Below are positions 16,983 to 26,260 of a stretch of 64,000 nt of DNA, one piece after another. The stretch covers positions 62,001-126,000 of the forward strand of contig NZ_CP131599.1 of assembly GCF_030685535.1 (NCBI RefSeq), in the 5' to 3' direction. The notes under the pieces are model-generated. The model was not told where the DNA came from. It ran no database searches and saw nothing but the letters and a program-made list of their open reading frames with translations. A program made the position numbers and the translations under genes. Position 1 is the first letter of the stretch; every line of letters starts with the position of its first letter. This DNA is from Photobacterium leiognathi (GTDB lineage Bacteria; Pseudomonadota; Gammaproteobacteria; Enterobacterales; Vibrionaceae).

Positions 16983-18515
16983 TTAAAAGAAATGCGACAT
17001 CTTTGAGCTATAGCTGGTGATCCCTTTGCGCAATAAGTTGTTTTTAGGTCGCTCTGCTCGGCCTAATAGCATTTCGAGGGCTTTATTGGCATAAGACTGA
17101 GACTCTAACCGACGTGATAACGGATCTTGCTGCTCGGTATATTCCTGTTTAAACGTCACCACAATTTCTTGAGTTTCAGCAATGCCTTTAACATTGGCTT
17201 GGATTGCTTCAATATCAAAATCATAGCTTTGCTGCTCTATCATTAGCGGACTTTCTTCTGCTTGCCATAGTTGACAACGATTCCCCATATATAACGCGAT
17301 AATTAACCCACGCATCGACCAAAAACTGCTGGCAGGTCCACTATAGTTATCCACTAAACGTCCATCATCATGGAATAAACCTTGGGTTGGCGCGCCATAC
17401 TGCATCGCGCCATTACCGATGAAGTAATTCAGGTTTAAGCGAAAAGCCCGTTTCGCTTCACCCATTGAAATTGCAGAGCTATGTTGATCAACCGCTGCTA
17501 ACAAAGGCGCTGCAGCAGCTAAGCGATAACAAGCACTGCGACCAAAGAAAGGTAAGCCTTGCGGGGTAAAGAAATAACGATAACCTTCGACAAAGTCACT
17601 CAACGATTGATGGATAAATTCAGGGTCGAAATTAGAGTCAATTTGATCAAGCCAATAGAGCGAGTAGTGAAATCCCCATGCGTTGTAGTAATCATAATTG
17701 CCTTTAGCACCATCGCGGAACCAGCCATCACCGACAAAAAACACTTTAATACGTTGGTATTTATCGTGATCGATACAGTCTTCACCCGTCAGGGCTTTTA
17801 GAACAAACTGCACCGTTAATGGAAATAAGTGCCAGTTATTATCGACCGTTATTAAGCTATTCACTTGCTTAAACCATCGGCTTACCTGCTGCTGCTCAGC
17901 CTCGCTATAGTGCTGCCACACCCACTCTTTTGATAGCCATAACGCGAGTGCTAGATCGGCTGATTCACACACCCGCTGATCGCAATCATGTAATACGCCC
18001 CAATAGCCGGGATGCTTAGGATCAGTTCCCGCCAGAAATGCTTGAGAGAGCACTTTAACGACATCAATGCGTTGTCCATCTAACCCGCTCATCTGTGATT
18101 CATGGCTAAAATACAGCCATGCCGCCAATACAGGTAATACTCGGCTTACGCCTTCCACGGCATCGGTTCGGGCGCTTTGCTGGCTTGGTCTACCTGGGTA
18201 ATAAGCATGGCTATGATCCCAAACGCTATAGTGACAAAACGCTTCCGTCACATACTTCGCTAAGTTATCGCATAACAATTTGAGATCGGTTTGTTGCTGA
18301 AATAATGCCTGTAATTGCTGATCATGCTTATCATAAGCAGGCTTTTTCATTTTTAAGCGGATCAAACGCTGCTTAAACAAATGCCAATACATCTTCGCAT
18401 CTGGATGTTCATAAGGCACTTTCGGACGCTCAGTAGCAACAATGTGTTTAATTCGAGATTCAATATGCTCAGAAGAAGAAGTTGAAGGCTGTTTTTCAGG
18501 TGTTTTCGTCGTCAT
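16983..18515 (-). CDS. DUF2264 protein, probable intracellular glycosaminoglycan-acting enzyme
   Basis: This 510-residue protein has a start at ATG 18515, with GGAAGGAAAT just upstream. There is no signal peptide or membrane segment, so it is cytoplasmic. The DUF2264 pattern is clear: EGVSRVLPVLAAWLYFS, KDGDGWFRDG-like VGDGWFRDGAKGNYDYYNAWGFHY, and FFTPQGLPFFGRS. I recall some DUF2264 proteins being described as broad glycosaminoglycan lyases (PL35), which would fit this locus; that assignment is from memory. It lies 134 bp behind the sulfatase on the same strand. It may break imported oligosaccharides inside the cell before GH105 acts. Confidence 0.82.
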   Translation of the reverse strand: MTTKTPEKQPSTSSSEHIESRIKHIVATERPKVPYEHPDAKMYWHLFKQRLIRLKMKKPAYDKHDQQLQALFQQQTDLKLLCDNLAKYVTEAFCHYSVWDHSHAYYPGRPSQQSARTDAVEGVSRVLPVLAAWLYFSHESQMSGLDGQRIDVVKVLSQAFLAGTDPKHPGYWGVLHDCDQRVCESADLALALWLSKEWVWQHYSEAEQQQVSRWFKQVNSLITVDNNWHLFPLTVQFVLKALTGEDCIDHDKYQRIKVFFVGDGWFRDGAKGNYDYYNAWGFHYSLYWLDQIDSNFDPEFIHQSLSDFVEGYRYFFTPQGLPFFGRSACYRLAAAAPLLAAVDQHSSAISMGEAKRAFRLNLNYFIGNGAMQYGAPTQGLFHDDGRLVDNYSGPASSFWSMRGLIIALYMGNRCQLWQAEESPLMIEQQSYDFDIEAIQANVKGIAETQEIVVTFKQEYTEQQDPLSRRLESQSYANKALEMLLGRAERPKNNLLRKGITSYSSKMSHFF

Positions 18516-18605
18516 TTGTATTTCCTTCCATGACATATAATCAAAGCGACTTAAAAAATAATGAAGAATAAAAAAGATGGATCCGTCACTTATAAACGAA
18601 ACAAA

Positions 18606-18637
18606 AAGAAAGCCATGCTCGTTGTCATGGCTTTCTT
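18606..18637 (-). terminator. Terminator after sulfatase gene
   Basis: A perfect 12-bp stem AAGAAAGCCATG / CATGGCTTTCTT lies 13 bp past the sulfatase stop. An AAACGAAAC box just beyond it could give the DUF2264 gene its own promoter control. Confidence 0.8.
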
Positions 18638-18649
18638 GGTTTAATCACA

Positions 18650-20281
18650 TCACTTCTGCGCTAATGTTGGTGCAGGTTTAGCTGACTCAGTTAACACATG
18701 GTAGCGATCTTGTCCCCATGCCACAGGTTTAGGCTTGTTTTTGATCCAGTCATAAAATGCATTTTTCATTTCAGTGACTTTCTCTGGGTGTTTGGTCGCT
18801 AAATCTTGTGACTCTGACGGATCTAACTTGTCATTAAACAATTTCACCTTATTTGAGCCATCATCGTAGAAATACAATGCCCAATCTTGATCACGTATTG
18901 CCCATGAGCCTTTTGATAGTTTTTCAAGGTTTGGATTATTCGGGATCGTATCGCTTTCGTATGTGATCCACTTCCAGTAACCGTACCAAAAACCATCATT
19001 TTCTTCGCTGTAGTGCTTAGCACCCGGACCTGCCCAGTAAATATAATCATGCGGTGATTGCTCGGCTTTGCCAGCCAGTACCGGCATGATGTCTTGACCA
19101 TCAACTTTCATATCTTGTGGGATCGTAATACCTGCTGCTGTTAGTGCTGTTGGCAGAATATCAAGTGCTGAAATTAAGGTATCGCTCTTGCCACCAGCAG
19201 GGATATGTTTAGGCCAAGATGCGACGAACGGTACACGTACCCCACCGTTATACATCTGTCCTTTATAGCCACGATCCATGCCGTTCATTGGCATTGGTGA
19301 TTCATGTACCGCACCGTTATCAGACAAGAAGAAGATCAAGGTATTCTCTAGCTCGCCTTTTTGTTTAAGCAGATCCATGATCTGACCTAAACCTTCATCT
19401 GCAGCATTGATTGCAGCAAAATATTTATCAGCTTCAACGTTACCAGTATTAAATCGATCCATGTATTTTGCAGGTGACGCTTGCTCTAGTGGAATATGCG
19501 GCACGCTGTAAGCAAGGTTAATGAAGAACGGCTTATCGCCACTTTGCTCAATGAAATTCAGGGTTTCATTAGTTAGGTTATGGGTCAAATACCCCGGCGC
19601 AGGAATGTTCTTACCGTTTTGATAAATTGCAGGTGAATTCCACAGCGCAGCGCCCGATGCATAGAAGCTATAGGAGTAATCAAAACCGCGCTCTTCGGGG
19701 CCAAAACCTTCACCGACCACCGGAATTTGAATATCGTGATAGTCACGAGTTTGCGCTTCTGCTGCAACTTTATTTTTACTGGCTATTTTCGCATTGTGCC
19801 ACTTACCAATGTTGGCAGTGCGATAGCCATTTTCTTGAAATAATGCAGGCAATAATTTGATGTCGAGTGGAATCCCCTGCAACGCATCATCATTACTGTA
19901 AGTGCCAAAGCTCGTTGGGTAACGACCCGTGAAAATACCAGCACGAGAAGGGCCACACACAGGATGCGCCACAAAAGCATTGGTCATCTTCACCCCGTTT
20001 TGCGCCAGCTGTGCCACATTTGGCATTGCTCGTTTAGCCGCATCAATCATCTTATCGAGATCGCCTTGATAACGTGCAGGCACAGGGCGTTTAGCTAACT
20101 CCGCTTTATCTAAACTGTCTAAAGCAAAATCTAACTGACCCGTACCTAAGTCATCCATGATCACTAACAACACGTTTGGTTGCTCGGCAGGTTTAGCGGC
20201 AAAGGTGGTAACCAGTGCGACAACACATGCTGTGGCAACTAAACTGGCAACCACTGTCTTCTTCATCGAGGACAGATCCAT
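18650..20281 (-). CDS. Sec-exported formylglycine sulfatase (Cys type)
   Basis: This 543-residue type I sulfatase has a Sec signal peptide: KK followed by VVASLVATACVVALVTTFA. The active-site signature HPVCGPSRAGIFTGRYP has the Cys that becomes formylglycine, and PNVLLVIMDDLGTG supplies metal-binding Asp residues. Further expected blocks are GKWHNAK, INLAYSVPHIPLE and LSDNGAVHES. GGAGTG precedes ATG 20281. The maturase gene lies 74 bp upstream on the same strand, so both are probably one transcript. It would remove sulfate from chondroitin-derived sugars in the periplasm; which position (4 or 6) cannot be read from sequence alone. Confidence 0.93.
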   Translation of the reverse strand: MDLSSMKKTVVASLVATACVVALVTTFAAKPAEQPNVLLVIMDDLGTGQLDFALDSLDKAELAKRPVPARYQGDLDKMIDAAKRAMPNVAQLAQNGVKMTNAFVAHPVCGPSRAGIFTGRYPTSFGTYSNDDALQGIPLDIKLLPALFQENGYRTANIGKWHNAKIASKNKVAAEAQTRDYHDIQIPVVGEGFGPEERGFDYSYSFYASGAALWNSPAIYQNGKNIPAPGYLTHNLTNETLNFIEQSGDKPFFINLAYSVPHIPLEQASPAKYMDRFNTGNVEADKYFAAINAADEGLGQIMDLLKQKGELENTLIFFLSDNGAVHESPMPMNGMDRGYKGQMYNGGVRVPFVASWPKHIPAGGKSDTLISALDILPTALTAAGITIPQDMKVDGQDIMPVLAGKAEQSPHDYIYWAGPGAKHYSEENDGFWYGYWKWITYESDTIPNNPNLEKLSKGSWAIRDQDWALYFYDDGSNKVKLFNDKLDPSESQDLATKHPEKVTEMKNAFYDWIKNKPKPVAWGQDRYHVLTESAKPAPTLAQK

Positions 20282-20355
20282 GATTCACTCCTTGTCTCAA
20301 TCGTTATTAATATTGGATTAATTGTTTATTTATAAGGTGTTACAAAAACAGGATG

Positions 20356-21603
20356 TTACGAGAAAGCATGTTGACCACGAGCATGGGCAATCATCGGTAA
20401 GGCATCGGCGGCCGTTCCCCCTTGCCGGATTGCTTGGCTCATTAAGTGCATTGCAGGTGCAGTATGACGGAAGATCTTTTGATACGACGGGCACAAGTAA
20501 TTGTGTTTATGTTTTTGCCCATCTTGCTGAACAATACGGTGTTTCGGGCAGCCGCCATAGCATAAACCATGGACTTCACAGCTTTGGCACTGCTCGGTTA
20601 ATTTAGCGGACTTAGCTTGTCCAAAACGTTGTTGTTGTTTACTGGTTGCCATCTTAGTTAATGACAGTTCAGCCACATTCCCTAAACGGTTAGCCGGATA
20701 AACATAGTGATCACAGGAATAAACATCGCCATTAGCTTCAATCACCATCGCTTGACCACAGTTTTTCGACTGCACACACACCGATGCGGGATAACCTAAC
20801 CACGTCGCTAATACGCTATCAAACATACGCACATAGATTGTGCCTACGTCTTCTTTAAGCCATTCATCAAAAACCTCGGTCATGAACTGACCATAGCCAT
20901 GAGAAGGGACTGAGAAGTAAGTTAATGGTGCATCTTTGGCGGTTGCGTAATGATGAGATGAGCCCTGTGCAGAGCCTTCCACTTCAACAATGGGAATAAA
21001 CTGTAAATGACGAGCACCTAATGATTTTAAAAACTGATAAGTCTGAGCGCCTTTATCCCAGTTCTGATCATTAATCACCGTGAGGACGTTAAATTCCACT
21101 TGATACTCAATCAAATATTCAATGGCACGCTTTACCCGTTCAAAGGTCGGTTTACCATTGACTGAAATACGGTATTTATCATGAATGTCAGGTGTACCAT
21201 CGATAGATACCCCAATTAAAAACTGATTGTCGGCAAAAAATTGCGCCCACTGTTTATTGATAGCAACAGCATTGGTTTGAAAACTATTGGTGATGGTTTT
21301 GCCGTTGGCATATTGACGCTGGTATTTCACCACATTGCGGTAGAAATCAATCCCAGCAAGCGTTGGCTCTCCGCCTTGCCATGAAAAGTCAATCTGATCG
21401 CTATCTTGCGAGGCAATATAATCACGAATATAACGTTTTAAAACATGCTCAGGCATCACATCTGGTTGTTGAGACCCAGTGCTTCCACATCCGCTCACTT
21501 CATCGAGCATCGCTTCTTTTTCGAGATAAAAGCAATATTCACATTTTAAGTTACAGCGATAACTGGTTGGTTTTGCCATCATGTGAAAGCGTGCTGCTGT
21601 CAT
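20356..21603 (-). CDS. Anaerobic-type sulfatase-maturating enzyme (radical SAM/SPASM)
   Basis: The 415-residue protein opens with KPTSYRCNLKCEYCFYLEKE, giving the radical-SAM CxxxCxxC cluster, and has FSWQGGEPTL and GVSIDGTPDIHD. The C-terminal SPASM cysteines are in SVCVQSKNCGQ, YSCDHYVYP, CQSCEVHGLCYGGCPKHR. Such anSMEs convert the Cys or Ser of sulfatases to formylglycine before export, so it is needed for both sulfatases of this locus. AGGAAAG precedes ATG. Operator-like CTTTCG boxes lie directly upstream. Confidence 0.94.
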   Translation of the reverse strand: MTAARFHMMAKPTSYRCNLKCEYCFYLEKEAMLDEVSGCGSTGSQQPDVMPEHVLKRYIRDYIASQDSDQIDFSWQGGEPTLAGIDFYRNVVKYQRQYANGKTITNSFQTNAVAINKQWAQFFADNQFLIGVSIDGTPDIHDKYRISVNGKPTFERVKRAIEYLIEYQVEFNVLTVINDQNWDKGAQTYQFLKSLGARHLQFIPIVEVEGSAQGSSHHYATAKDAPLTYFSVPSHGYGQFMTEVFDEWLKEDVGTIYVRMFDSVLATWLGYPASVCVQSKNCGQAMVIEANGDVYSCDHYVYPANRLGNVAELSLTKMATSKQQQRFGQAKSAKLTEQCQSCEVHGLCYGGCPKHRIVQQDGQKHKHNYLCPSYQKIFRHTAPAMHLMSQAIRQGGTAADALPMIAHARGQHAFS

Positions 21604-21645
21604 GTTCTTTCCTTTTCTTACTTATCCTTTCATAATGCCGCTATA

Positions 21646-21683
21646 TTACGAAAGAATACGAAAGATAAAGCAGATAAAGATCA
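21646..21683. promoter_or_regulatory. Candidate AgaR operator upstream of the sulfatase maturase
   Basis: Repeated CGAAAG / GATAAAG boxes (TTACGAAAGAATACGAAAGA and then two GATAAAG) lie 43-80 bp upstream of the maturase ATG. On the minus strand they read as TTTCGTATTCTTTCG, close to the AgaR-type consensus. Confidence 0.45.
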
Positions 21684-21821
21684 CAACAACAAAAACAAAT
21701 GAAAGTTAAATGCTATTTCTTTTTTAGAATTGAAAGCCAAGGGAATACTAGTAATTCCAGTTATCTATCCCCTAGACAAAAGTGCAACTTAACTCTGCAA
21801 CAAAAGCACTCGTAAGCTGCG

Positions 21822-22415
21822 ATGGAAAAGCATATAAAACCATTTTTTCATTCTATTGTTATGCCCTTCATACTCGCTCTACTGTTCAGCCTTTCCTCGA
21901 ACCTCGATAACTTTGTTATTGGTTTTTCTTATGGCGTACAAAACAAACGTATTGCCTTAGTGCCCAATATGATTATTGCGCTGATCACAGCCGTCGTAAC
22001 TTACCTTTCAATGGTATTAGGGCAATGGTTAACCCATTTGATCTCGCATCAAGAATCATCAGATATTGGTTCGATTGTTTTTATCGGACTTGGGCTCTGG
22101 TCTATTGGTAATAGCTTCTCGAACAATAAAAAAACACGCCATGACGACACCAAAGAGCTTGGGATCAAAGCCGCAGTAGGGTTAGGAATATTACTATCAA
22201 TCAATAATATTGGTGTGGGGATACTAGGGAGTGTGTCTCGACTTAATATCAACTTAATAACAATACTGACGTTTATTACCAGTATCTTACTGACTTATCT
22301 TGGCAACCATTTAGGCAACAATGTGATCGGAAAATGGCTAGGTAAATATAACGATTTAGTATCAGGACTATTACTAGTGATATTAGGCTTACTGTCTTTC
22401 TTTTATGCACTCTAA
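21822..22415 (+). CDS. MntP/YtaF-like membrane protein, putative manganese exporter
   Basis: This 197-residue membrane protein has about six hydrophobic segments. The first, FSLSSNLDNFVIGFSYGV, and the internal NNIGVGI form the paired D/N-x-x-G motifs of the MntP/YtaF family. The basic loop NNKKTRHDDTKE separates the two halves. The family exports Mn2+ or is of unknown function (YtaF), so the substrate is uncertain. It is the only plus-strand gene inside the glycosaminoglycan locus and has no strong ribosome site, so ATG 21822 is tentative; ATG 21861 is an alternative. Confidence 0.75.
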   Translation: MEKHIKPFFHSIVMPFILALLFSLSSNLDNFVIGFSYGVQNKRIALVPNMIIALITAVVTYLSMVLGQWLTHLISHQESSDIGSIVFIGLGLWSIGNSFSNNKKTRHDDTKELGIKAAVGLGILLSINNIGVGILGSVSRLNINLITILTFITSILLTYLGNHLGNNVIGKWLGKYNDLVSGLLLVILGLLSFFYAL

Positions 22416-22417
22416 TC

Positions 22418-22450
22418 TAAAAAATGGAGCTGGTTTGCCAGCTCCATCTT
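22418..22450. terminator. Bidirectional terminator between MntP-like and PL8 genes
   Basis: A perfect 9-bp stem TGGAGCTGG / CCAGCTCCA has an A-run on one side and a TCTTT on the other, and lies between convergent genes. Confidence 0.85.
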
Positions 22451-22556
22451 TCATTGCTATTTCACCGTAAAGGCATAGCTGCGACCTTTTAATCCAGTCA
22501 CATCAATTAATAGCGTGCGGCGATCGCCAAGTTGTAAGCGCTGCTCTGGATCAGAC

Positions 22557-24911
22557 TTAATCTTCACCTAGCTTTTTAAACTCAAGTTCAAGCAAGGTTT
22601 GCATTTGTAGCGGATCGCTTATCGCAATATGATGCTCGCCATCGTCTTTCTCCACCATTAAGGCCATTTTACCTACAGCGGTGATCTGCGATGTGATCTC
22701 AACCGCTTGTGGTTGCCAAACATTAGCAGCAATCACTTTGTCTTCTTTGTTTTTAATAATATGGGCAACGTCATCTTGTCTGAATACCTTGATTGGCTTT
22801 TCTTCAACAAACTCAGCGATATCATCAAGATCGCTATCAGGTAGCACAACATAAGCGTAGCCATCATGGGCTGGTGAATGATCTATGGTTGCCGTGACAA
22901 ATTCAGCACTAACATCGCCTGTTTTAGTGCCGATCTCGCTCCAATTACCTTGGCGAACTTCGCGTTTTACCGCCAATTCAGTCGGGGTTAAGAACACATA
23001 ACCTAACGCACTATCTTCCAACGTTGGATTATCAATCAGCAAACTTTTCACTGTTGGGTTCTGAGCCGCTTGCCATTTCACCCCATTGACCAAGATATCG
23101 GTTTGCCCCTGTTCCGAAAGCTTGCGATTAGCAACCGTGGTCGTAACATTCGCTCCTATACTCGATTCAATATTCGAGCCTAGCATCACCACCATATCTT
23201 CAAACATAAACCACGATTTTTTAGCCGTTAAGGTGTCGTTCCAGTTAGAAAAATCCATCCCAGCACTACCAGCATCGTCTAATTTTACCGAGCCAACCCA
23301 CTCCATTTGTGATTTACGACCACCAGCAATTTGGTTACGTTGGCCTTCACAATCACTCATGACTTGATCATCAACCGTAGTGCCTGACAAACGATAGCTA
23401 TCAATGGCTGACCAGTAATTATGGTAATGATCGAGCTGCTGGTTATAGAAATAACCCATGCCATCACCAGTAAACCAACCTTTGCGGTTTTCGTTATTCA
23501 TACATTCAAAGTTACCTAAACGACTTGAATGCATTGCAAGGCTAAATGCCCAATCATCGGTACGATAGACCACGCGATCCATTGCAGGGAAAGCGAAAAA
23601 GCCCTGTTGATTATCTTTTGCAACAATCGTTTCATCTTGAACTAATTGCTGTGCTTTTTGATAGTTACCAACGTGATTCAGTGATTCAAAGAAATCGATA
23701 TACGTATCTTGGCTGATCTGGGTTTTAATTAGCTGTTTGAGCGGCGTGACATACTGTGCAGGTGCACCATCAATATAATGAAGTAGCGATGCTAATACGT
23801 TATGACCAACATCATGTCCTTGCTCTTGAGGGCGAGAAATAGCACGACCATTAACAAACTCCATCATGGTGCCGCGATAAAGCAATGGTGCATAACTCTT
23901 AAAGATTAATGGATAGATCTCTTGTAATTTAGGATCGGTAACTTGCCACTGAGTATTGGCAACTAGGCTCATTTGCGCCCCTAAACCACCCAGTAACACA
24001 TTGCCGTAAGTACCGTTATAGGCAATATCGTAATGCTGTAAGAAGCTACCATCTTGATAGAAACCATCGCTTTGTTCGACATAGTTAACCACTGGAGAAA
24101 GCGCATTGATCGCTGCGGTAATTTCGGTACTGTCGTTCGCTAAAATCCCACGTAATAACACCACTAGGGTATTGTCGGTACGGTTGCCACCTGTTGATTC
24201 ACGGTAATGAGGATTACTTGATGTATCAGCCCCAGGCCCTGCACCTAAATGAGTTGGAAGCGGAGTAAAGTAGCGAGTGGCATCAAGATAAGAGGCAATC
24301 AAGGCTGGCGGAAGCTGCTCATATAGCACCACGAGAATATTATGGATATCTTTTGGCGTCCCTAGCTCCCAATGCCACCAGTTCCCCCACTCTTTCACAC
24401 CCACTTTGTAGTAATGCTGATTTAAGAAGGTTAAACCATCAATGATCGCTTCAAGTAACTGCGGATTATGTTGCAGTGCGCCATCACGTAATTGATACGC
24501 TTTCGCCATAATAAAAAGGCGTTGATAGGAAGTACGTAAGTTTGCCCCTAATACTTTTTTACCGGCTTCGGTTTGATCATCAAGCGCCAAATCATTCCAC
24601 AATGAAACTCGACCAGCATCAGTATTAATACTGTCCCAATGCTTTTGAGCGCCATTATTGGTTGTGATCACCATTTGCTTTAGCTTGTCATCGAAAGCAG
24701 CATCCGGCGCACCTAAAAAGCTTTCTGACCACTTTAAACGCAATTGCTGAAAAGCTTCTTGTTCAGATGGTGTCGTTTGCAAGCTAGAGACTTGGAAAGT
24801 CGCTGCTTGATCAGTAGGTTGATGCAATGCCACATTGTTAACCGTTGCCGAAACAACACTTGGAGTAATAGCAAGAGCAATAGAGACAGAGAGTAGGGAT
24901 AACGTTTTCAT
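22557..24911 (-). CDS. Exported PL8 polysaccharide lyase (hyaluronate/chondroitin lyase), 3' frameshift
   Basis: This 784-residue protein has a start at ATG 24911 with AAGGAC upstream, followed by a Sec signal (cleavage after VVSA). PL8 residues are in place: EWGNWWHWELG (174-184), TGGNRTDN (Asn243), DGSFLQHYDIAYNGTYG with His293 and Tyr302 nine residues apart, and FVNGRAISR (Arg356, Arg360). It cleaves hyaluronan or chondroitin to unsaturated disaccharides outside the cytoplasm. The frame stops after LGED. One base later the sequence reads KSDPEQRLQLGDRR... and ends YAFTVK, a normal PL8 tail. A single extra T near 22557 therefore appears to remove about 33 residues; the true end would be 22457. 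Confidence 0.93.
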   Translation of the reverse strand: MKTLSLLSVSIALAITPSVVSATVNNVALHQPTDQAATFQVSSLQTTPSEQEAFQQLRLKWSESFLGAPDAAFDDKLKQMVITTNNGAQKHWDSINTDAGRVSLWNDLALDDQTEAGKKVLGANLRTSYQRLFIMAKAYQLRDGALQHNPQLLEAIIDGLTFLNQHYYKVGVKEWGNWWHWELGTPKDIHNILVVLYEQLPPALIASYLDATRYFTPLPTHLGAGPGADTSSNPHYRESTGGNRTDNTLVVLLRGILANDSTEITAAINALSPVVNYVEQSDGFYQDGSFLQHYDIAYNGTYGNVLLGGLGAQMSLVANTQWQVTDPKLQEIYPLIFKSYAPLLYRGTMMEFVNGRAISRPQEQGHDVGHNVLASLLHYIDGAPAQYVTPLKQLIKTQISQDTYIDFFESLNHVGNYQKAQQLVQDETIVAKDNQQGFFAFPAMDRVVYRTDDWAFSLAMHSSRLGNFECMNNENRKGWFTGDGMGYFYNQQLDHYHNYWSAIDSYRLSGTTVDDQVMSDCEGQRNQIAGGRKSQMEWVGSVKLDDAGSAGMDFSNWNDTLTAKKSWFMFEDMVVMLGSNIESSIGANVTTTVANRKLSEQGQTDILVNGVKWQAAQNPTVKSLLIDNPTLEDSALGYVFLTPTELAVKREVRQGNWSEIGTKTGDVSAEFVTATIDHSPAHDGYAYVVLPDSDLDDIAEFVEEKPIKVFRQDDVAHIIKNKEDKVIAANVWQPQAVEITSQITAVGKMALMVEKDDGEHHIAISDPLQMQTLLELEFKKLGED

Positions 24912-24950
24912 TATAAGTCCTTTTGTTTTTATTTTGTCGATAAAAAATAA

Positions 24951-24985
24951 CAAAAGAAAGAAAACGAAACACAACGAAGATCAAT
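24951..24985. promoter_or_regulatory. Candidate AgaR operator upstream of the PL8 lyase
   Basis: On the minus strand TTTCGTTTTCTTTCTTTTG lies about 40 bp before the PL8 start. It is the closest match in the window to the E. coli AgaR consensus I remember (TTTCRTTTYRYTTYKYTT). Confidence 0.55.
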
Positions 24986-25120
24986 GTTTTGCTTTTAACA
25001 TAAAAACAAAAATCGTTATCGGACAACATATCACAATCGAAAATAGTGACAGAGAATAAACGAAAATAGCTTCATGTTATTACCACCTAATTTAATAAAG
25101 CTCCCCTCTTAAAAAAACAG

Positions 25121-25163
25121 AAAAGCCGATGGCGATAACGAAAACGTTATATCCATCGGCTCA
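25121..25163 (-). terminator. Terminator at the end of the aga-kdu operon
   Basis: A long stem AGCCGATGG ... CCATCGGCT with inner CGATAACG/CGTTAT pairing lies downstream of GH105, with T-rich minus-strand sequence after it. Confidence 0.85.
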
Positions 25164-25196
25164 ATTTACCTAGCCTTTAAAACTGATCTTTTTATA

Positions 25197-26252
25197 TTAA
25201 TTCACTAATTCAGCAACAGCCGTGGCAGCCAATAAAAACGCCCCTGCGCCGTAATCAATATTATGTTCAAACTGTACATCACGAGGGTTAAATGCTGGAA
25301 GCTGTACCCAACCAATCATGCCGTTATCGTGAATACAGGTTTGTAGCGCTGCCCATGCTTTTTCAACTACAGGTAAATAGGTTTCAGCATCTAATAAGCC
25401 TTGCTTGATACCCCACGCTAAACCGTAAACAAATAAGGCAGTCGCACTGCTCTCTTTGGCAGGATAGCTTTGTGGATCTAATAAGCTGGTACGCCAAAAA
25501 CCGTCTGCTTGCTGGTATTTAATCACTTCAGCGGCTAAGTCAGTAAATAGCGCTAAGTAACGCTCACGCTCGGCATAATCTTCTGGCATACGAGCCATTA
25601 AACGAGGAACGGCTGCTAATACCCAACCAATACCACGGCTCCAAAAGACTTTTTCACCATTCGCTTCACGTAATTCACTGCTTTTGCCATCTGGGATATA
25701 GCGATAGTCACGGTAAAACAGCCCTGTTTCAGGATCTTTTAAGTGCTCAACTGAATCCCAGAAAGCGGTATTCATGTAATCTAAATATTTAGTCTCACCA
25801 GTCACTTGCGTCAGTGCGGCAAAACTTGGTGGAGCCATAAACAGAGAATCACACCACCACCAATCTTTACGTCCTTGCTCTGGGGTGTTCACCATTACAT
25901 CTAACGCTTTAATGGTTGGCTCTAATGCTTCTGGTTGATTCACCACAGGGTAAACATCAAGGTAAGCCTGACAGCAAATATGATCATCAGCGAAACGATC
26001 ATTAGGGCCAGTTCTAAAGCCTGTATGCAAGGTGTAATTCATCACCCCATCAAGGTATTCCGTATCGTCAGTTGCCAACCATGCTGCTGACACACATGAC
26101 CAAAATACCCCACGTTCCCAATCAGTATCTTTAATGAAGCGAGTTTTACCACTGCGACGTACCACGCTACGGGTTTGGTTTTGTGCTTGGTAACGGTAAA
26201 CACGTTTCATTGCCGTCAAAATATCTTGTTTTGATCCTAATGCCGTCATCAT
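25197..26252 (-). CDS. GH105/GH88-type unsaturated glycuronyl hydrolase
   Basis: This 351-residue (alpha/alpha)6-barrel enzyme without signal peptide is cytoplasmic. DRFADDHICCQAYLDVY, KDWWWCDSLFMAPP (131-142) and FWSRGIGWVLAA are the family's active-site blocks; the WWWCDSLFM form fits GH105 better than classical GH88. It removes the 4,5-unsaturated uronic acid left by the PL8 lyase, giving GalNAc (or its phosphate) and 4-deoxy-5-keto-uronate for KduI. It follows kduD after 8 bp and is the last gene of the operon. The exact substrate is inferred from the locus. Confidence 0.9.
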   Translation of the reverse strand: MMTALGSKQDILTAMKRVYRYQAQNQTRSVVRRSGKTRFIKDTDWERGVFWSCVSAAWLATDDTEYLDGVMNYTLHTGFRTGPNDRFADDHICCQAYLDVYPVVNQPEALEPTIKALDVMVNTPEQGRKDWWWCDSLFMAPPSFAALTQVTGETKYLDYMNTAFWDSVEHLKDPETGLFYRDYRYIPDGKSSELREANGEKVFWSRGIGWVLAAVPRLMARMPEDYAERERYLALFTDLAAEVIKYQQADGFWRTSLLDPQSYPAKESSATALFVYGLAWGIKQGLLDAETYLPVVEKAWAALQTCIHDNGMIGWVQLPAFNPRDVQFEHNIDYGAGAFLLAATAVAELVN

Positions 26253-26260
26253 GCATCTCC

